DNA of 64,000 bases, from assembly GCA_029721435.1 (NCBI GenBank), contig CM056584.1, positions 11,075,895 to 11,139,894 on the forward strand, read 5' to 3'. Positions 45,803-49,793 of the stretch are shown here, one piece after another (position 1 is the stretch's first letter; each line of letters starts with the position of its first letter). This DNA comes from Gymnothorax reevesii. Taxonomy: Eukaryota > Chordata > Actinopteri > Anguilliformes > Muraenidae. Made by a program: the position numbers and the translations under genes. Under the pieces are notes generated by a model. The model did not search any database. It saw only the letters and a list, made by a program, of their open reading frames with translations, and was not told the origin of the DNA.

Positions 45803-47167
45803 CAAAAAAATCAAGGAACGACGAGGCCATTATCCTGTGTCTGGAAGAGCAGCGCAACAATTTTTCCAGCATGCACGCATCAATCTCAGGGAACAAATGC
45901 CCCAAATCATCCTTTTTCAAGTTATACGTTTATTTGGCAAGGTCCATGCACATAAATTTAAATTCTATGCATAAGTGCCTATGGCATCTATATTTGGAGA
46001 CCTGGGGTTACATATGATGACAGTGATAGAGGAATCATTTTGGGCGCACTGGAGAAGGCCAAAAGCCCTCGCGTGCGGCCTACTGTAGTGCATGTCGTGA
46101 CATTTGGGTTGGCTCTCTGCTGGAGAACAGAATTAATTTCTCAGGACCTCCTGATTGTATATAAGGTGAGTAAGCTAAAATTGAGGGTGTGCACTGCTAG
46201 CCTTTGAGTTCAATAAACCCCCGTAAGAGACCATGAGTCCCAGTGGCGTGGAGATGGTAAACCCCAACAAATACAAAGACAGGCACATATCGACACACAC
46301 GTACAGGTATGCAATCTATCCTCGCAGGGACAGTACATTGACTTCCACTTATTCTTTGTGTGTCACTACAGCGTTTCCCTGATGTTAACCATAACCCATG
46401 CATGCCTAACCCAAACTTTAAACACCCCCAATCCCCAATGCCAACCTTAACCGTAACCTCAAGCAGTCAGTCACGCTTTGCCTTTATCGTTGTGAGGACT
46501 GTCTAAAACGTCCTCACTCCCTAAAAATCTCCCCACACTGAAGGCTGAAGTTTTCTTCTGTTCCTCACAGTATAGCAATCCGAAGAGCACACAAGCACAC
46601 ACGCACACACGCACACACACACACACGGCGCTCTCACCTTATTCATGCCCCCTCCCTGCTGCTGTGCATTCATGGCGCCGTGCGCTCCCATCTGCGCCGC
46701 ACCCTGCGTGAGCGTATCCGCCAGCGCGCTGCCCGAGGCCCCTCCTCCAGCCTGGGCCCCAGGGCCCTGGAACTGCATGGGGCCAGGGCCGGGACCCCTG
46801 CCACGCCCCGCTCCGGGCCCCAGAGTGCCGTTCATGGCCTGTGCCTGCTGCTGCGGGCCCTGCCCCAGGAGCGCGTGGGGCGGTCCGAATCCCGCCATCC
46901 CACCTGCAGCCGCGCTCTGCTTCTGGGGCTGAGACGGGTGCGTGGGGGAGCCCTTCCCCAGGGGCCCCAGGCCGGGGCTGCTGCCAGCCCTCAGGAGCTC
47001 AGACAGCTGCTTGTGCTTGGTCGCTGCATCCGGGACCATCCCGTCCAGACCGCCCCCGGCCACCGCGCCCCCGCCATTGGATGGCAAGCTGCCCAGGCCC
47101 AGGTCCCCGCCGTTCGGGATCAGCTCATCCGGAAGATCATTCTCCAGCTCGAACAGGGACCCCAGGT
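1471..47167 (-). CDS. crebbp: crebbp (CREB-binding protein), partial gene, exons 2-18
   Basis: This is a nuclear transcriptional coactivator and lysine acetyltransferase. It bridges DNA-bound factors such as CREB, p53, HIF and nuclear receptors to the transcription machinery. Seventeen exons with GT/AG borders were joined by eye: 46638-47167, 37125-37295, 36481-36733, 23658-23771, 21208-21456, 20485-20575, 20075-20212, 17755-17872, 17461-17635, 16472-16534, 13383-13507, 12607-12792, 10057-10410, 9194-9352, 7265-7445, 4653-4771 and 1471-1710. The total is 3,266 nt and the phases agree at every junction. The encoded order is LxxLL region, TAZ1, KIX, Pro/Gln linker, acidic CRD1-like region, bromodomain. 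CREBBP is favoured over EP300 by [18 protein letters not shown] and KKPEVKVE. Fish often carry two crebbp paralogues and I cannot tell which this is. Exon 1 and all exons after the bromodomain lie outside the window. Confidence 0.95.
1886..2106 (+). repeat. hAT-like dispersed repeat, copy 1
   Basis: The stretch containing GAGGCAGACAGACGAGCTTG and the following CTATGAC...CTGATGC recurs at 60498-60690. A shorter reverse-oriented piece occurs at 4205-4330. The shared head with ATCGC and GCAATAAAAGTTAAC resembles fish non-autonomous hAT ends of the type AGGGCTGTCAC...CGATTAAT. Family assignment is by resemblance only. Confidence 0.5.
2668..2800 (+). repeat. dispersed repeat shared with 44.4 kb
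   Basis: Both copies share GCAGATGC..AGC.GACATG, AAATTTATGCA.GCAGTTA, CTATCACTAGATGG-like text and CACAAGC.G...GAACAC. The copy at 44395-44600 contains an extra partial tandem duplication of the AAATTTATGCATGCAGTTA segment. The element type is not known to me. Confidence 0.55.
4205..4330 (-). repeat. hAT-like dispersed repeat, copy 2 (inverted)
   Basis: It contains CAAGCTCGTCTGTCTGCC and ATCGCGATAAATT, the reverse complement of the core of the repeats at 1886-2106 and 60498-60690. It is truncated relative to both. Confidence 0.5.
4653..4771 (-). CDS. crebbp: crebbp exon 17: start of bromodomain
   Basis: The exon has 119 nt and is too short to stand out as an open frame. It lies between CTGCAG and GTGAGT. 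It encodes (I)[18 protein letters not shown], then [20 protein letters not shown] and P. This is the helix Z and ZA-loop part of the CREBBP/EP300 bromodomain, with the LPF shelf residues. Human has DPQLLGIP, so Met replaces Gln. Confidence 0.96.
5330..6320. repeat. degenerate tandem repeat rich in AGGTCA half-sites
   Basis: A unit averaging about 140 bp recurs at least seven times. Each copy carries a phrase like GTCAAGTTTGACCTTCAAAG then GTCA, later GACTTCCTATATGT and ACAAACCTAGCTC-like text. The phrase centres fall near 5503, 5635, 5778, 5915, 6030, 6175 and 6290. Several copies form TGACCT-4 bp-AGGTCA, an everted arrangement of nuclear-receptor half-sites. It is non-coding and the copies are substantially diverged. 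Confidence 0.8.
6440..6880. repeat. two-copy tandem repeat, period about 318 bp
   Basis: CCCACTAGACCTACTTCTG followed by ATTCAATCAAAATG and GTTTTTGAGAAATAA-like text occurs at about 6448-6565 and again at about 6768-6885. This looks like the last, longer unit of the adjoining AGGTCA-rich array, duplicated with spacer. Confidence 0.65.
7265..7445 (-). CDS. crebbp: crebbp exon 16: acidic CRD1-like region
   Basis: The exon has 181 nt, with acceptor CTGCAG and donor GTAAGA, ending AAG-AAG-A in phase 1. It encodes [16 protein letters not shown], then [20 protein letters not shown] and [15 protein letters not shown]. Human CREBBP has [20 protein letters not shown] and STSPSQPRKK here. In mammals this is the sumoylated repression domain just ahead of the bromodomain, and the VKVE in this copy fits the psi-K-x-E pattern. 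The last base joins TC in exon 17 to make IFKPEELRQ. Confidence 0.94.
7446..9193. other. crebbp intron 15
   Basis: This 1.75-kb intron carries a decayed Tc1-like transposase fragment near 7883-8070. A CACC/CAAACC-rich low-complexity patch lies at about 7490-7545. Nothing else is recognisable between 8100 and 9190. Confidence 0.65.
7883..8070 (+). pseudogene. Tc1-like transposase fragment
   Basis: Read in the plus frame, the stretch gives [10 protein letters not shown], then [16 protein letters not shown] and a decayed GYL...N segment. This is the middle part of a fish Tc1-like transposase family of the [10 protein letters not shown] type. It differs from the family of the larger elements in this window. 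Frameshifts break it and no terminal repeats are visible. Confidence 0.65.
9194..9352 (-). CDS. crebbp: crebbp exon 15: start of CRD1-like region
   Basis: The exon has 159 nt and 53 codons. It encodes [20 protein letters not shown], then [20 protein letters not shown]. The first part matches human [20 protein letters not shown]. The acceptor CCCCAG is good. The donor is read as GAG followed by GTGCAA, which is a weak 5' splice site. It was chosen because it keeps phase 0 and leads into the acidic GAG codons of exon 16, and a slightly different 3' border is possible. Confidence 0.85.
9353..10056. other. crebbp intron 14
   Basis: This is a 704-bp intron. Its only notable structure is the run of 20 G on the plus strand (C on the gene strand) at 10018-10037, close behind the exon 14 donor. 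I see no mobile element. Confidence 0.7.
10018..10037. repeat. G20 homopolymer
   Basis: Twenty consecutive G on the plus strand, C on the crebbp strand, starting 20 bp beyond the exon 14 donor. Tracts of this kind are prone to length error in assemblies. Confidence 0.9.
10057..10410 (-). CDS. crebbp: crebbp exon 14: Pro/Gln-rich linker
   Basis: The exon has 354 nt and 118 codons, phase 0 at both ends, with acceptor TGTAG and donor GTGAGA. It opens with five CAG codons, then [20 protein letters not shown] and a Pro-dominated stretch including [20 protein letters not shown]. It ends QPPAPSTP. The same features (QLPCPP, PTPPPASTAA) occur in human CREBBP. A run of 20 C lies just past the donor on the gene strand. 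The CAG run at the exon start is a plausible site of length variation. Confidence 0.92.
10682..10845. mobile_element. foldback (MITE-like) element
   Basis: The left part ATGAGCCAGTTTATAATCTT...TGACATCACAAGGGG pairs imperfectly with the right part CCCCATGTGATGTCA...GATTTCGAAATGGCTCGT. This makes arms of about 45 bp around a centre of about 75 bp. Related sequence lies at 23925-24045 and 51060-51195. No target duplication was confirmed. Confidence 0.65.
11261..12170 (+). mobile_element. Tc1-like element A, right end missing
   Basis: It begins at TA with ACAAACCCAATTCCGAAATA, the same terminus as the elements at 53.9 and 58.6 kb. Homology to those elements stops near 12170, so the right inverted repeat is lost. 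The transposase between is internally deleted. Confidence 0.8.
11612..12035 (+). pseudogene. Tc1-like transposase, internally deleted
   Basis: The original start (MARGSPT) at 11612 is put out of frame by an extra A in an A-run near 11648. From 11634 a clean 133-codon frame runs on, with helix-turn-helix text [20 protein letters not shown] and [14 protein letters not shown]. It then jumps from [11 protein letters not shown] directly to the C-terminal tail [14 protein letters not shown]. The catalytic core is absent, so it could not transpose. What remains is a DNA-binding domain with a tail. Confidence 0.8.
12607..12792 (-). CDS. crebbp: crebbp exon 13: Met/Gln/Gly linker
   Basis: The exon has 186 nt and 62 codons, phase 0 at both ends, with acceptor TTCAG and donor GTGAGG. 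It encodes [20 protein letters not shown], then [16 protein letters not shown] and [12 protein letters not shown]. These parallel human MAISPSRMPQPPNMMGAH, SQFLPQNQFPSSSG and GQPPAQTGVSQ. No enzymatic motif; this is part of the disordered linker between KIX and the bromodomain. Confidence 0.94.
12793..13382. other. crebbp intron 12
   Basis: This is a 590-bp intron. I see no repeat, RNA gene or regulatory motif beyond its splice sites. Confidence 0.65.
13383..13507 (-). CDS. crebbp: crebbp exon 12: Met/Gln/Pro linker
   Basis: The exon has 125 nt. It begins GG-ATG after TTGCAG and ends GCG before GTAATA, phase 0. It encodes [20 protein letters not shown], then [20 protein letters not shown], close to human [20 protein letters not shown]. 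This region distinguishes CREBBP from EP300. The acceptor is preceded by 16 consecutive C on the gene strand. Confidence 0.94.
13514..13529. repeat. G16 homopolymer at exon 12 acceptor
   Basis: Sixteen consecutive G on the plus strand. On the gene strand this is C16 running into TTGCAG, so it forms the polypyrimidine tract of exon 12. Confidence 0.9.
14221..15500 (-). pseudogene. Tc1/mariner transposase, interrupted
   Basis: The open C-terminal part at 14221-14577 reads [40 protein letters not shown] and a tail ending KGKGDVTLW. Thirty-four residues separate the D of QQDNA from the D of PIDNVW. The third catalytic position is therefore D rather than the E usual in Tc1 (PIENLW). A SINE at 14600 interrupts the frame, and the part beyond it is decayed. 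The N-terminal boundary is approximate. Confidence 0.75.
14600..14861 (+). mobile_element. SINE-like insertion inside Tc1-like element B
   Basis: It contains GAGTTTGCATGTTCTCTCTG, GCGTGGGTTTCCTACG, AAACATGCATCACAGG and a 3' end GGGTCAAATGCAGAGGATGA followed by a CCCCACGGGG hairpin and TCAATAAAATATA. This text is common in fish interspersed repeats. It separates two halves of transposase-coding sequence that are continuous in related elements. Confidence 0.7.
15571..15810. mobile_element. hairpin-ended element H1, nested in Tc1-like element B
   Basis: The host text reads CTGTTTCCAA on the left and TTAACCTGTT on the right, which join into the uninterrupted host sequence. The insert is 240 bp with no target duplication and lies between A and T. 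The 5' subterminal motif is GATACCCCC (15601-15609). A short GGAC run follows at about 15732, then hairpin arms ATACCCCCC (15755-15763) and GGGGGGTAT (15777-15785). The right arm is repeated at 15801-15808. On the minus strand the insert ends CTAG, preceded by the stem GTAAGC-CAT-GCTTAC. Confidence 0.75.
16045..16320. mobile_element. hairpin-ended element H2, nested in Tc1-like element B
   Basis: It interrupts the right inverted repeat between ...ATTAAACAA and CGTCCCAACTTC, so its ends are known within a few bases (the shared A residues blur the 3' edge). The 5' motif is ATATGCCCCC (16064-16073). The body includes ATGGCTGCTGTGGCGGCCAT, also seen at 24592. A GGAC run lies at about 16247-16268. 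The hairpin arms are ATGCCCCC (16284-16291) and GGGCAT (16311-16316), followed by AAAA. Confidence 0.72.
16472..16534 (-). CDS. crebbp: crebbp exon 11: short linker
   Basis: The exon is 63 nt between CTCAG and GTACTT. It reads [21 protein letters not shown] plus one base, equivalent to human NGPLSLPVNRMQVSQ. It is a disordered linker with no motif. It is short and lies close to the distal end of the nested Tc1-like element in intron 11. A long minus-strand reading frame crosses both, but only this piece is exon. Confidence 0.9.
16535..17460. other. crebbp intron 10
   Basis: This 0.9-kb intron holds a degenerate repeat built on the phrase ATTCCAGTGTAGCYCAGTGC, scattered over 16770-17110 and again at 17315-17415. 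The sequence between is A/T-rich. I see no coding content. Confidence 0.65.
16770..17415. repeat. degenerate CAGTGTAGC-type repeat
   Basis: Variants of TATTCCAGTGTAGCCCAGTG and ACAGTA..GCAGTA recur at irregular spacing over 16770-17110 and at 17315-17415. The unit is not regular enough to state a period. Non-coding, within intron 10. Confidence 0.5.
17461..17635 (-). CDS. crebbp: crebbp exon 10: end of KIX plus Pro-rich linker
   Basis: The exon has 175 nt, phase 0 at the start and 1 at the end (CCC-A before GTGAGT). It encodes [20 protein letters not shown], then [11 protein letters not shown], the end of KIX helix 3 and the following basic helix. A Pro/Ala/Gly linker ending QAGRPP comes next. 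Human has EYYHLLAEK and KRRSRLHKQ. The joined phase gives RPPNGPVP at the next junction, matching human RPPNGPLS. Confidence 0.96.
17755..17872 (-). CDS. crebbp: crebbp exon 9: KIX domain core
   Basis: The exon has 118 nt. The first base completes the Leu codon and it ends AGC-AGG before GTACGT, phase 0. It encodes [20 protein letters not shown], then [19 protein letters not shown]. This is KIX helix 2 and the start of helix 3, with the Tyr in MYESANSR that contacts phospho-CREB. The only difference I see from human CREBBP is AYAKK to AYARK. Intron 9 is just 119 bp. Confidence 0.97.
18069..18093. repeat. GA microsatellite
   Basis: An uninterrupted (GA)n of about 12 units lies inside a longer GAAAGA/GGAGA-rich region (about 17880-18100). 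Confidence 0.85.
18270..18375 (+). repeat. 61-bp minisatellite, left half-array
   Basis: About two copies of a 61-bp unit with GAGAGTGAATTTCACACCTG, TGAGATTGAAA and GGGAAAGTAAAATT. The same unit in the same orientation resumes at 19675-19785, on the far side of about 1.3 kb of other sequence. Confidence 0.65.
19201..19351. mobile_element. long near-perfect foldback (MITE-like)
   Basis: The left arm 19201-19268 (AAAAGGAATAAGCCCC...GAGGGGCACTAAGGCAC) pairs with the right arm from about 19282 to 19351 (GTGCCTTAGAACGCCCCTCC...GGACTTATTCCTTT). The stem is about 70 bp with few mismatches and a loop of about 13 bp. Both arms include CAGTGATTTTATAAC. Target duplications are not clear. Confidence 0.75.
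19675..19785 (+). repeat. 61-bp minisatellite, right half-array
   Basis: It starts CTGAGAGTGAATTTTACACT at 19681 and repeats at 19742 (CTGAGAGTGAATTTACACC), giving a 61-bp period. It matches the array at 18270-18375. Confidence 0.65.
20075..20212 (-). CDS. crebbp: crebbp exon 8: start of KIX domain
   Basis: The exon has 138 nt, with acceptor GCAG and donor GTGAGT in phase 2. It encodes [20 protein letters not shown], then [20 protein letters not shown] and KL. The second segment is helix 1 of KIX, which binds the phosphorylated KID of CREB and the activation domains of MYB and [13 protein letters not shown] matches human CREBBP, while EP300 has WHEDITQDLR. Confidence 0.96.
20485..20575 (-). 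CDS. crebbp: crebbp exon 7: short Ser/Gly/Met linker
   Basis: The exon has 91 nt, with acceptor CACAG and donor GTGAGT. It reads [14 protein letters not shown] and ends SIPSSLNA plus two bases of a Ser codon. It lies between the TAZ1 linker and KIX, where mammals have a longer, poorly conserved segment. It is supported by splice sites and phase more than by similarity, so its exact equivalence to a mammalian exon is uncertain. Confidence 0.8.
20576..21207. other. crebbp intron 6
   Basis: This is a 632-bp intron. It carries a tRNA-derived SINE fragment at about 20630-20790 and otherwise A/T-rich sequence with no features. Confidence 0.65.
20630..20790 (+). mobile_element. tRNA-derived SINE fragment
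   Basis: The head AAGCCCAGTGGCTAAGATGC resembles a tRNA A box, and GAGGTTCAAGCC resembles a B box. GTTGGGCCCTTGAGCAAGGC then CCTTAATC follows, a phrase common to several fish tRNA-SINE families. The tail is not clear. Confidence 0.6.
21208..21456 (-). CDS. crebbp: crebbp exon 6: linker between TAZ1 and KIX
   Basis: The exon has 249 nt. It starts CC-ATG after an ACAG acceptor and ends CTC-G before GTAACA, phase 1. It encodes [18 protein letters not shown], then [20 protein letters not shown], a conserved helical segment almost identical to human [21 protein letters not shown] Gln/Pro stretch and QQMRPINAL follow. SSMQ (not SSIE) again marks CREBBP rather than EP300. The donor GTAACA is less typical than the others, but the phase fits. 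Confidence 0.92.
22375..22450 (+). repeat. fragment of the GGCAACCAAAAT dispersed repeat
   Basis: TACTGTGGCAACCAAAATCT, ATAGGTG and AGCAAATATGAAAGAAAT match the core of the repeats at 35390-35700 and 51668-51950. Confidence 0.5.
22518..23015 (+). mobile_element. composite tRNA-headed SINE, copy 1
   Basis: The tRNA-like head has GGCTCACTCGGTTAAGGCGC (A-box region) and GGTTCGATCCC at 22588-22598 (B box). The body GTACCAACCAGCAGTGGCCG and GCTAATTGGGAAGGGA-like text follows, then a second module from AAAATGGTTGCCTTGTTCG onward. It ends in an A-run at about 22998-23016. The copy at 48935-49660 has the same modules in the same order, with an insert of about 280 bp between them. Confidence 0.7.
23658..23771 (-). 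CDS. crebbp: crebbp exon 5: TAZ1, second part
   Basis: The exon has 114 nt. It starts with TG completing the Val codon of exon 4 and ends with one base (C) before GTGAGT. It encodes [17 protein letters not shown], then [19 protein letters not shown], which completes the remaining TAZ1 zinc sites. The Cys/His ligands are intact. TRQDC replaces human TRHDC, at a position that is not a usual zinc ligand. The 12.7-kb intron 4 separates it from the first half of TAZ1. Confidence 0.96.
23925..24045. repeat. relative of the foldback element at 10.7 kb
   Basis: It contains TGTGACATCACAAGGGGAAG, GGCTGGCTGAAGGTGATCAG, TTCTTCTGG and CACCACATGGTGTCACAAGG. These are collinear with 10700-10840 but diverged. 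Confidence 0.55.
24537..24790. mobile_element. hairpin-ended element H3
   Basis: The 5' motif AACCTCCGCC at 24537-24546 recurs at 24756-24765 as the left arm of a 3' hairpin. The right arm is GGCAGAGGTAA at 24777-24787. Between lie CAAGATGGCTGCCGTGGCGG (shared with H2) and a CAGAAACAGACAGAAACAAA microsatellite-like run just before the hairpin. The exact ends are not defined. Confidence 0.65.
25765..26682. mobile_element. hairpin-ended element H4 with internal tandem array
   Basis: The 5' motif is ATATCCCACCGG at 25768-25779. The 3' hairpin has left arm ATATCCCACGG (26649-26659) and right arm ACCGGTGGGATA (26668-26679), then AAAATAA. The body is about five copies of a unit of about 163 bp (TAAGTTCCATA, then GTTTTTGAATTCTG, GACAAAGTCCAATTTT and GGGCTGTTTTTGGTG). 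GGAC runs occur at about 26145-26160 and 26616-26642. One unit is shortened near 26160. Confidence 0.75.
26616..26642 (+). repeat. GGAC tetranucleotide run
   Basis: Six consecutive GGAC units followed by AGAT, directly before the terminal hairpin of H4. Similar shorter runs precede the hairpins of the related elements. Confidence 0.85.
27774..28313. other. unexplained exon-like open patch
   Basis: Both strands are open here (143 codons minus, 110 codons plus), and base composition is richer in G+C than the surroundings. The minus frame has ordinary-looking protein text such as [20 protein letters not shown] and [15 protein letters not shown] do not recognise it, and it shows no splice context in phase with crebbp. 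It could be a decayed retrogene, part of a mobile element, or chance. Confidence 0.25.
30675..32249 (-). mobile_element. Tc1-like element C
   Basis: About 1.57 kb with inverted termini. The left end is ACAACCAAAATTCTAAAAAA and then GTTGGAATG. The right end is CATCCCAACTTTTTTGGAAT and then TGGGTTT. The shared sub-terminal phrase AAAACAGAATGCAATGAT lies in both arms. This is a different subfamily from A, D and E. Confidence 0.8.
30880..31888 (-). pseudogene. Tc1-like transposase of element C, decayed
   Basis: Minus-strand pieces include a start context at 31888 and [20 protein letters not shown] with [20 protein letters not shown] (31463-31702), which is the DNA-binding part. [20 protein letters not shown] (31154-31384) belongs to the catalytic part. 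Frameshifts separate them. Confidence 0.7.
34675..34765 (+). repeat. dispersed repeat shared with 61.9 kb
   Basis: GGAATTTACGGATGCCGGCG, CCTA.AT.TGCA and AAAGGGGTTAAT recur at 61915-61970. The element type is unknown. Confidence 0.5.
35390..35700 (+). repeat. GGCAACCAAAAT dispersed repeat, copy 1
   Basis: It contains CAGCACAAATTTGC-like text, CCAATACTGTCGCCATGGCA, ACCAAAATCAATAGG, AAATATGAAAGTAATCGGCC and GATGTGGCGGCGAAGACG. The phrase AGCCTGTACAGC.TCCA occurs twice about 153 bp apart, so the unit may be tandem. It is collinear with 51668-51950. Confidence 0.6.
36481..36733 (-). CDS. crebbp: crebbp exon 4: TAZ1 zinc finger, first part
   Basis: The exon has 253 nt, starting at [12 protein letters not shown] in phase 0 and ending CAG-G (phase 1) before GTGAGT. 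It includes [20 protein letters not shown], then [20 protein letters not shown] and [13 protein letters not shown]. These are the His/Cys zinc ligands and helices 1-3 of TAZ1, which binds HIF-1 alpha, CITED2 and STAT activation domains. AGKSCQ is a CREBBP/EP300 blend, since human CREBBP has AGKACQ. The residue before ACALPHC is Gln, whereas both human proteins have Arg there. Confidence 0.96.
36734..37124. other. crebbp intron 3, purine/pyrimidine tract
   Basis: This is a 391-bp intron. From about 36735 to 36900 the plus strand is almost pure purine (GAGAGGGAGG-type), so the gene strand is an extended CT tract leading into the exon 4 acceptor. A G-run at about 37100-37110 lies close to the exon 3 donor. 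There is no other content. Confidence 0.75.
37125..37295 (-). CDS. crebbp: crebbp exon 3: linker before TAZ1
   Basis: The exon has 171 nt and 57 codons, phase 0 at both ends. It starts [16 protein letters not shown], aligning with human MGITGNTSPFGQPFSQ, and ends ASVPNL before the donor GTGAGT. It is a disordered linker with no enzymatic motif. The acceptor is unusual: 24 consecutive C on the gene strand run directly into TCAG. Intron 3 on its other side is only 391 bp. Confidence 0.93.
37300..37323. repeat. G24 homopolymer at exon 3 acceptor
   Basis: Twenty-four consecutive G on the plus strand. On the gene strand this is C24 leading directly into TCAG and exon 3. Confidence 0.92.
37848..38068. 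mobile_element. hairpin-ended element H5 (weak)
   Basis: The 5' motif TTACCTCCGCC (37848-37858) is the complement of the end GGCAGAGGTAATAA (38055-38068). The left arm at the 3' end is eroded (ACTTCCTTGGC). A CAAAAAGACAAACAAATAAA run (37992-38028) precedes it. It has the same plan as H3. Confidence 0.5.
44395..44600 (+). repeat. dispersed repeat shared with 2.7 kb
   Basis: It is collinear with 2668-2800 but holds two copies of ACATG.AAATTTATGCATGC and GCAGTTA, about 60 bp apart. Confidence 0.55.
45753..45799. repeat. AC microsatellite
   Basis: An uninterrupted (AC)n of about 23 units in intron 2. Confidence 0.92.
46590..46627. repeat. CA-rich microsatellite next to exon 2 donor
   Basis: An interrupted (CA)n with CACACACG units, ending about 10 bp beyond the exon 2 donor on the gene strand. 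On the crebbp strand it reads as a TG repeat immediately inside intron 2. Confidence 0.85.
46638..47167 (-). CDS. crebbp: crebbp exon 2: N-terminal region with LxxLL motif
   Basis: The exon has 530 nt. Its first two bases complete a codon begun in exon 1, and it ends in phase 0 (AAG before GTGAGA). It encodes [20 protein letters not shown] near its start, the CREBBP-type N-terminus. [12 protein letters not shown] follows and contains the LSELL nuclear-receptor-box (LxxLL) motif. The rest is Gly/Pro/Gln-rich and ends with QQQGGGMNK, equivalent to the human AGGMAK junction. The acceptor is TAG after a C-rich tract. Human has FGSLFDLEND here, so the fish protein carries F to L and D to E changes. 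The long low-complexity part is more Gly-rich than in mammals. Confidence 0.93.
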
Positions 47168-48934
47168 CTACTGGGAGGGGGATGGGGGGTCGGAGAGAGA
47201 CAAAGAAACGAAGGTTGAAGAGGAAACCTTTACCACTCAAGACTGAGGATTTCACCAACACAGCCAGGACCCCACACTTCCCTTAAGGACTAGACTCAAA
47301 ATCAACATGCATTATTGGCATTAAAAAAATAATTTGCATGTTGTATTGAAGAAGCGTAGCAAGGAAATCAAAACTGTATCAAACAAGGAACAAGAAAGGT
47401 CAGTCATTCGCGACTGCAGGTGCATCCCCTACATCTGGAACTCAACTTCATGGTGTTCATCACTCATGACTGTTAAGAGAAATGCTGTCGGTTCCCGCGA
47501 CGACACCATTTTCCTCTCTGGGCAAAGTACATAGTTTGGTCAAGTGGCAGCACTACAGGAAAGGGTACACGGTCCAGAGGCTCAACAGGAGAGCTACTCT
47601 CAGCTCTAGGAATGTTCAGAGCAAATTTTACACAATTCCCATATAAACAGTTTGACCATTTTTGAAGAAGTGAAGTTTGGCCTCAGGGTGGCGCTACAAG
47701 AGCAGTCATGGTGTCAAAAGAACAACAGGACTGCTCTTTTATGCACCAAGACATTCCCAGCAAAGCCGAACTGATTCCCATGAGAACAGTTTGACCTATT
47801 GCATTTGTAAATAACGTTTCACTTCATGGTGATGCTACAGTAAAAGTAATGGAGCCGTAAAAATCTGCAAAGTTCCTCTTCTACGCAGCAGGAAAGTTAA
47901 TAGCAGATTTGACAAGACTCCCCAAAAAAAATTTTTAAAAAAGATTTCAATTCAAGCGGTTGAATTAGGCCAAATGAAATAAAAATAAAATAAATAAAAA
48001 AATAAGTGTATTTCCAGTTCCCCGACCCTACCTACATTTGTGCCCAGAAGTCCCGGCTGAATTTCTAAAATAGGCAACATTTTTTTAAAGACAACGTCGC
48101 AGGGAAAACACATCTCTTACTTCTTATTGGATTGAAATCCAACTGTAGGTCATGTCGAATGGCACAATCATCAAATAAAATACGGAAATGAGGGGAAAAA
48201 AAACACAATGAACCCCTTTCAACAGTGTATTAACCCTTAGTACTTAATACAGAGTATTGCCTCCTTCAGCATCAATAACCACGTGCGGTCGTTTCTGACA
48301 GTTGTCAATGAGGCCCCCAATTCTCTCAGGTACCGGCTACCTTATCCATCAGCAGGCAACTCTGAAATCTGTGCAACTCCCCATGATATCTGCATTGTTT
48401 TTCAAAAATCAATATTTACATGGCCATAGGTTGTGCTACGAGACTGAAAGGGAAAACCCTCTTCCATGACAGTGTAGCCATTAGACGAGAGATCGGAGAT
48501 GACACCATGCAAGTCTTTTTTGTCCTGAAGCCGATCTAATTTCCACAAGACAAAAAAAATAAAACATAAGAAAAGCGAAGACGTCAAGTACAAAGGCAAG
48601 TCAGAAATACTGCCATCATTAGGTTGACTTGAGCCTAAAGTACATTCTAAAGTAGTTTGTGAAACATCACTTCCAATACGCCAAGTCGACAGTCGAGGGT
48701 AATAAACATTGCGTCAGTTTTCATGACCTGCATTGCAACACTATGCAGTGTTAAGCTTAATATTTCATGATTGATGTCCCAAATTACAAGTTCAGATGTT
48801 TGCATGATTTTCTGCCGATTCACACGAAAGTGAATCCAGTTTGCGCACCGGTTGAGCCTCAGAGTGAAATCAAGACAGTTTCTAGTATTATTTGAAAATT
48901 GTTTTTAAGGACATAAACACCTCCCAGGTAAATA

Positions 48935-49660
48935 AGGCTCACTCGGTTAAGGCGCTGCATTTTGGGCGCAGGAGTGACTACCTCGCCGCAGGTTCGATCC
49001 CCGGCAGTACCAACCGGCAGTGGTCGGCAACCTTCTCAGAACATAGCATTATTGGCTAAAGTGCTATAGGGATGCTAATTGGGAAGGGACAGCCGGGAAG
49101 GGAAATTAGAAAACTTGGTCACAAACGGGACTGAGTCATGCATCTCCCCGATCCCCTAATTTCGGACAAAATAGCAGCCATGTTGGACGCCTGAAATTTG
49201 CGAAAATGGGTCTTGAGCATTGTCCAATCAGTATCTTCGCCTGTGTGAAATTTGAAGAAATTCCTGTAATAATTGTGGCATCCAGGGCCCGGAACAGAAA
49301 ATCTCTTTGGCGGCGGCGGCCCCAGAACTAAAGCGTAGTATCTCCCGACTATCATCGTCCGGGAGATGCAATTAAAAATGGTTGCCTTGTTCATTGCTCA
49401 AGCGCCTCCTGTTGGCCAGCCTGGCACTCATCAGTGAGATTGTAAGCTTGCTCATGTTTGGATATTCTCCGCCCTCATTCTGAACTTGCGATAGTTTCGA
49501 CCAATGAGCGTAAAGATGCAGGGGCTGACAAGTGCGTGCTTCGGAGGAGAGCCACAAAATATCTCTCTCCTGAGCTGGCAATAGAGAGTTGCATATGAGC
49601 AAGGCTTGTACACAGTTCTCGGATTGGACACGACAAATTCAGGTGGAATTGGAGATGCCA
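48935..49660 (+). mobile_element. composite tRNA-headed SINE, copy 2
   Basis: The head has GGCTCACTCGGTTAAGGCGC and the B box GGTTCGATCCC at 48991-49001. CAACCGGCAGTGGTCGGCAA and GCTAATTGGGAAGGGACAGC follow. After an inserted stretch of about 280 bp (roughly 49100-49370) it resumes with AAAATGGTTGCCTTGTTCAT, collinear with 22705 onward. Confidence 0.7.
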
Positions 49661-49694
49661 AATTTAAACAAGTGAAGAAGAGAGCAGAGCTCAC

Positions 49695-49793
49695 ATACCC
49701 CCGCTTTATATTTTTAATCCGGACGCACAGACACACGGACAGACGGACGGACGTGCGGCGCGCTATATACCCCCCGACTACCTACGGGGTATA
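49695..49793. mobile_element. hairpin-ended element H6 (short)
   Basis: The 5' motif is ATACCCCC at 49695-49702. A GGACGCACAG...GGACAGACGGACGGACG run follows. The hairpin arms are TATACCCC (49766-49773) and GGGGTATA (49786-49793). It is the smallest copy and appended to the end of the composite SINE. Confidence 0.6.

Larger units (their letters stand above)
37296..46637. other. crebbp intron 2 (9.3 kb)
   Basis: Recognised content is a weak hairpin-ended element (37848-38068), CCCC-rich patches (38650-38840), a GC-richer stretch with a 167-codon open frame (40478-40981), a dispersed repeat (44395-44600) and CA microsatellites (45753-45799 and about 46590-46627). The long stretches 39120-40470, 41000-44390 and 44610-45750 show nothing I can name. 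No alternative first exon was found. Confidence 0.65.

Noticed and set aside
46680..47286. Plus-strand frames of 95-188 codons
   Set aside because: Antisense shadows of exon 2, whose Gly/Pro/Gln coding keeps several frames open.
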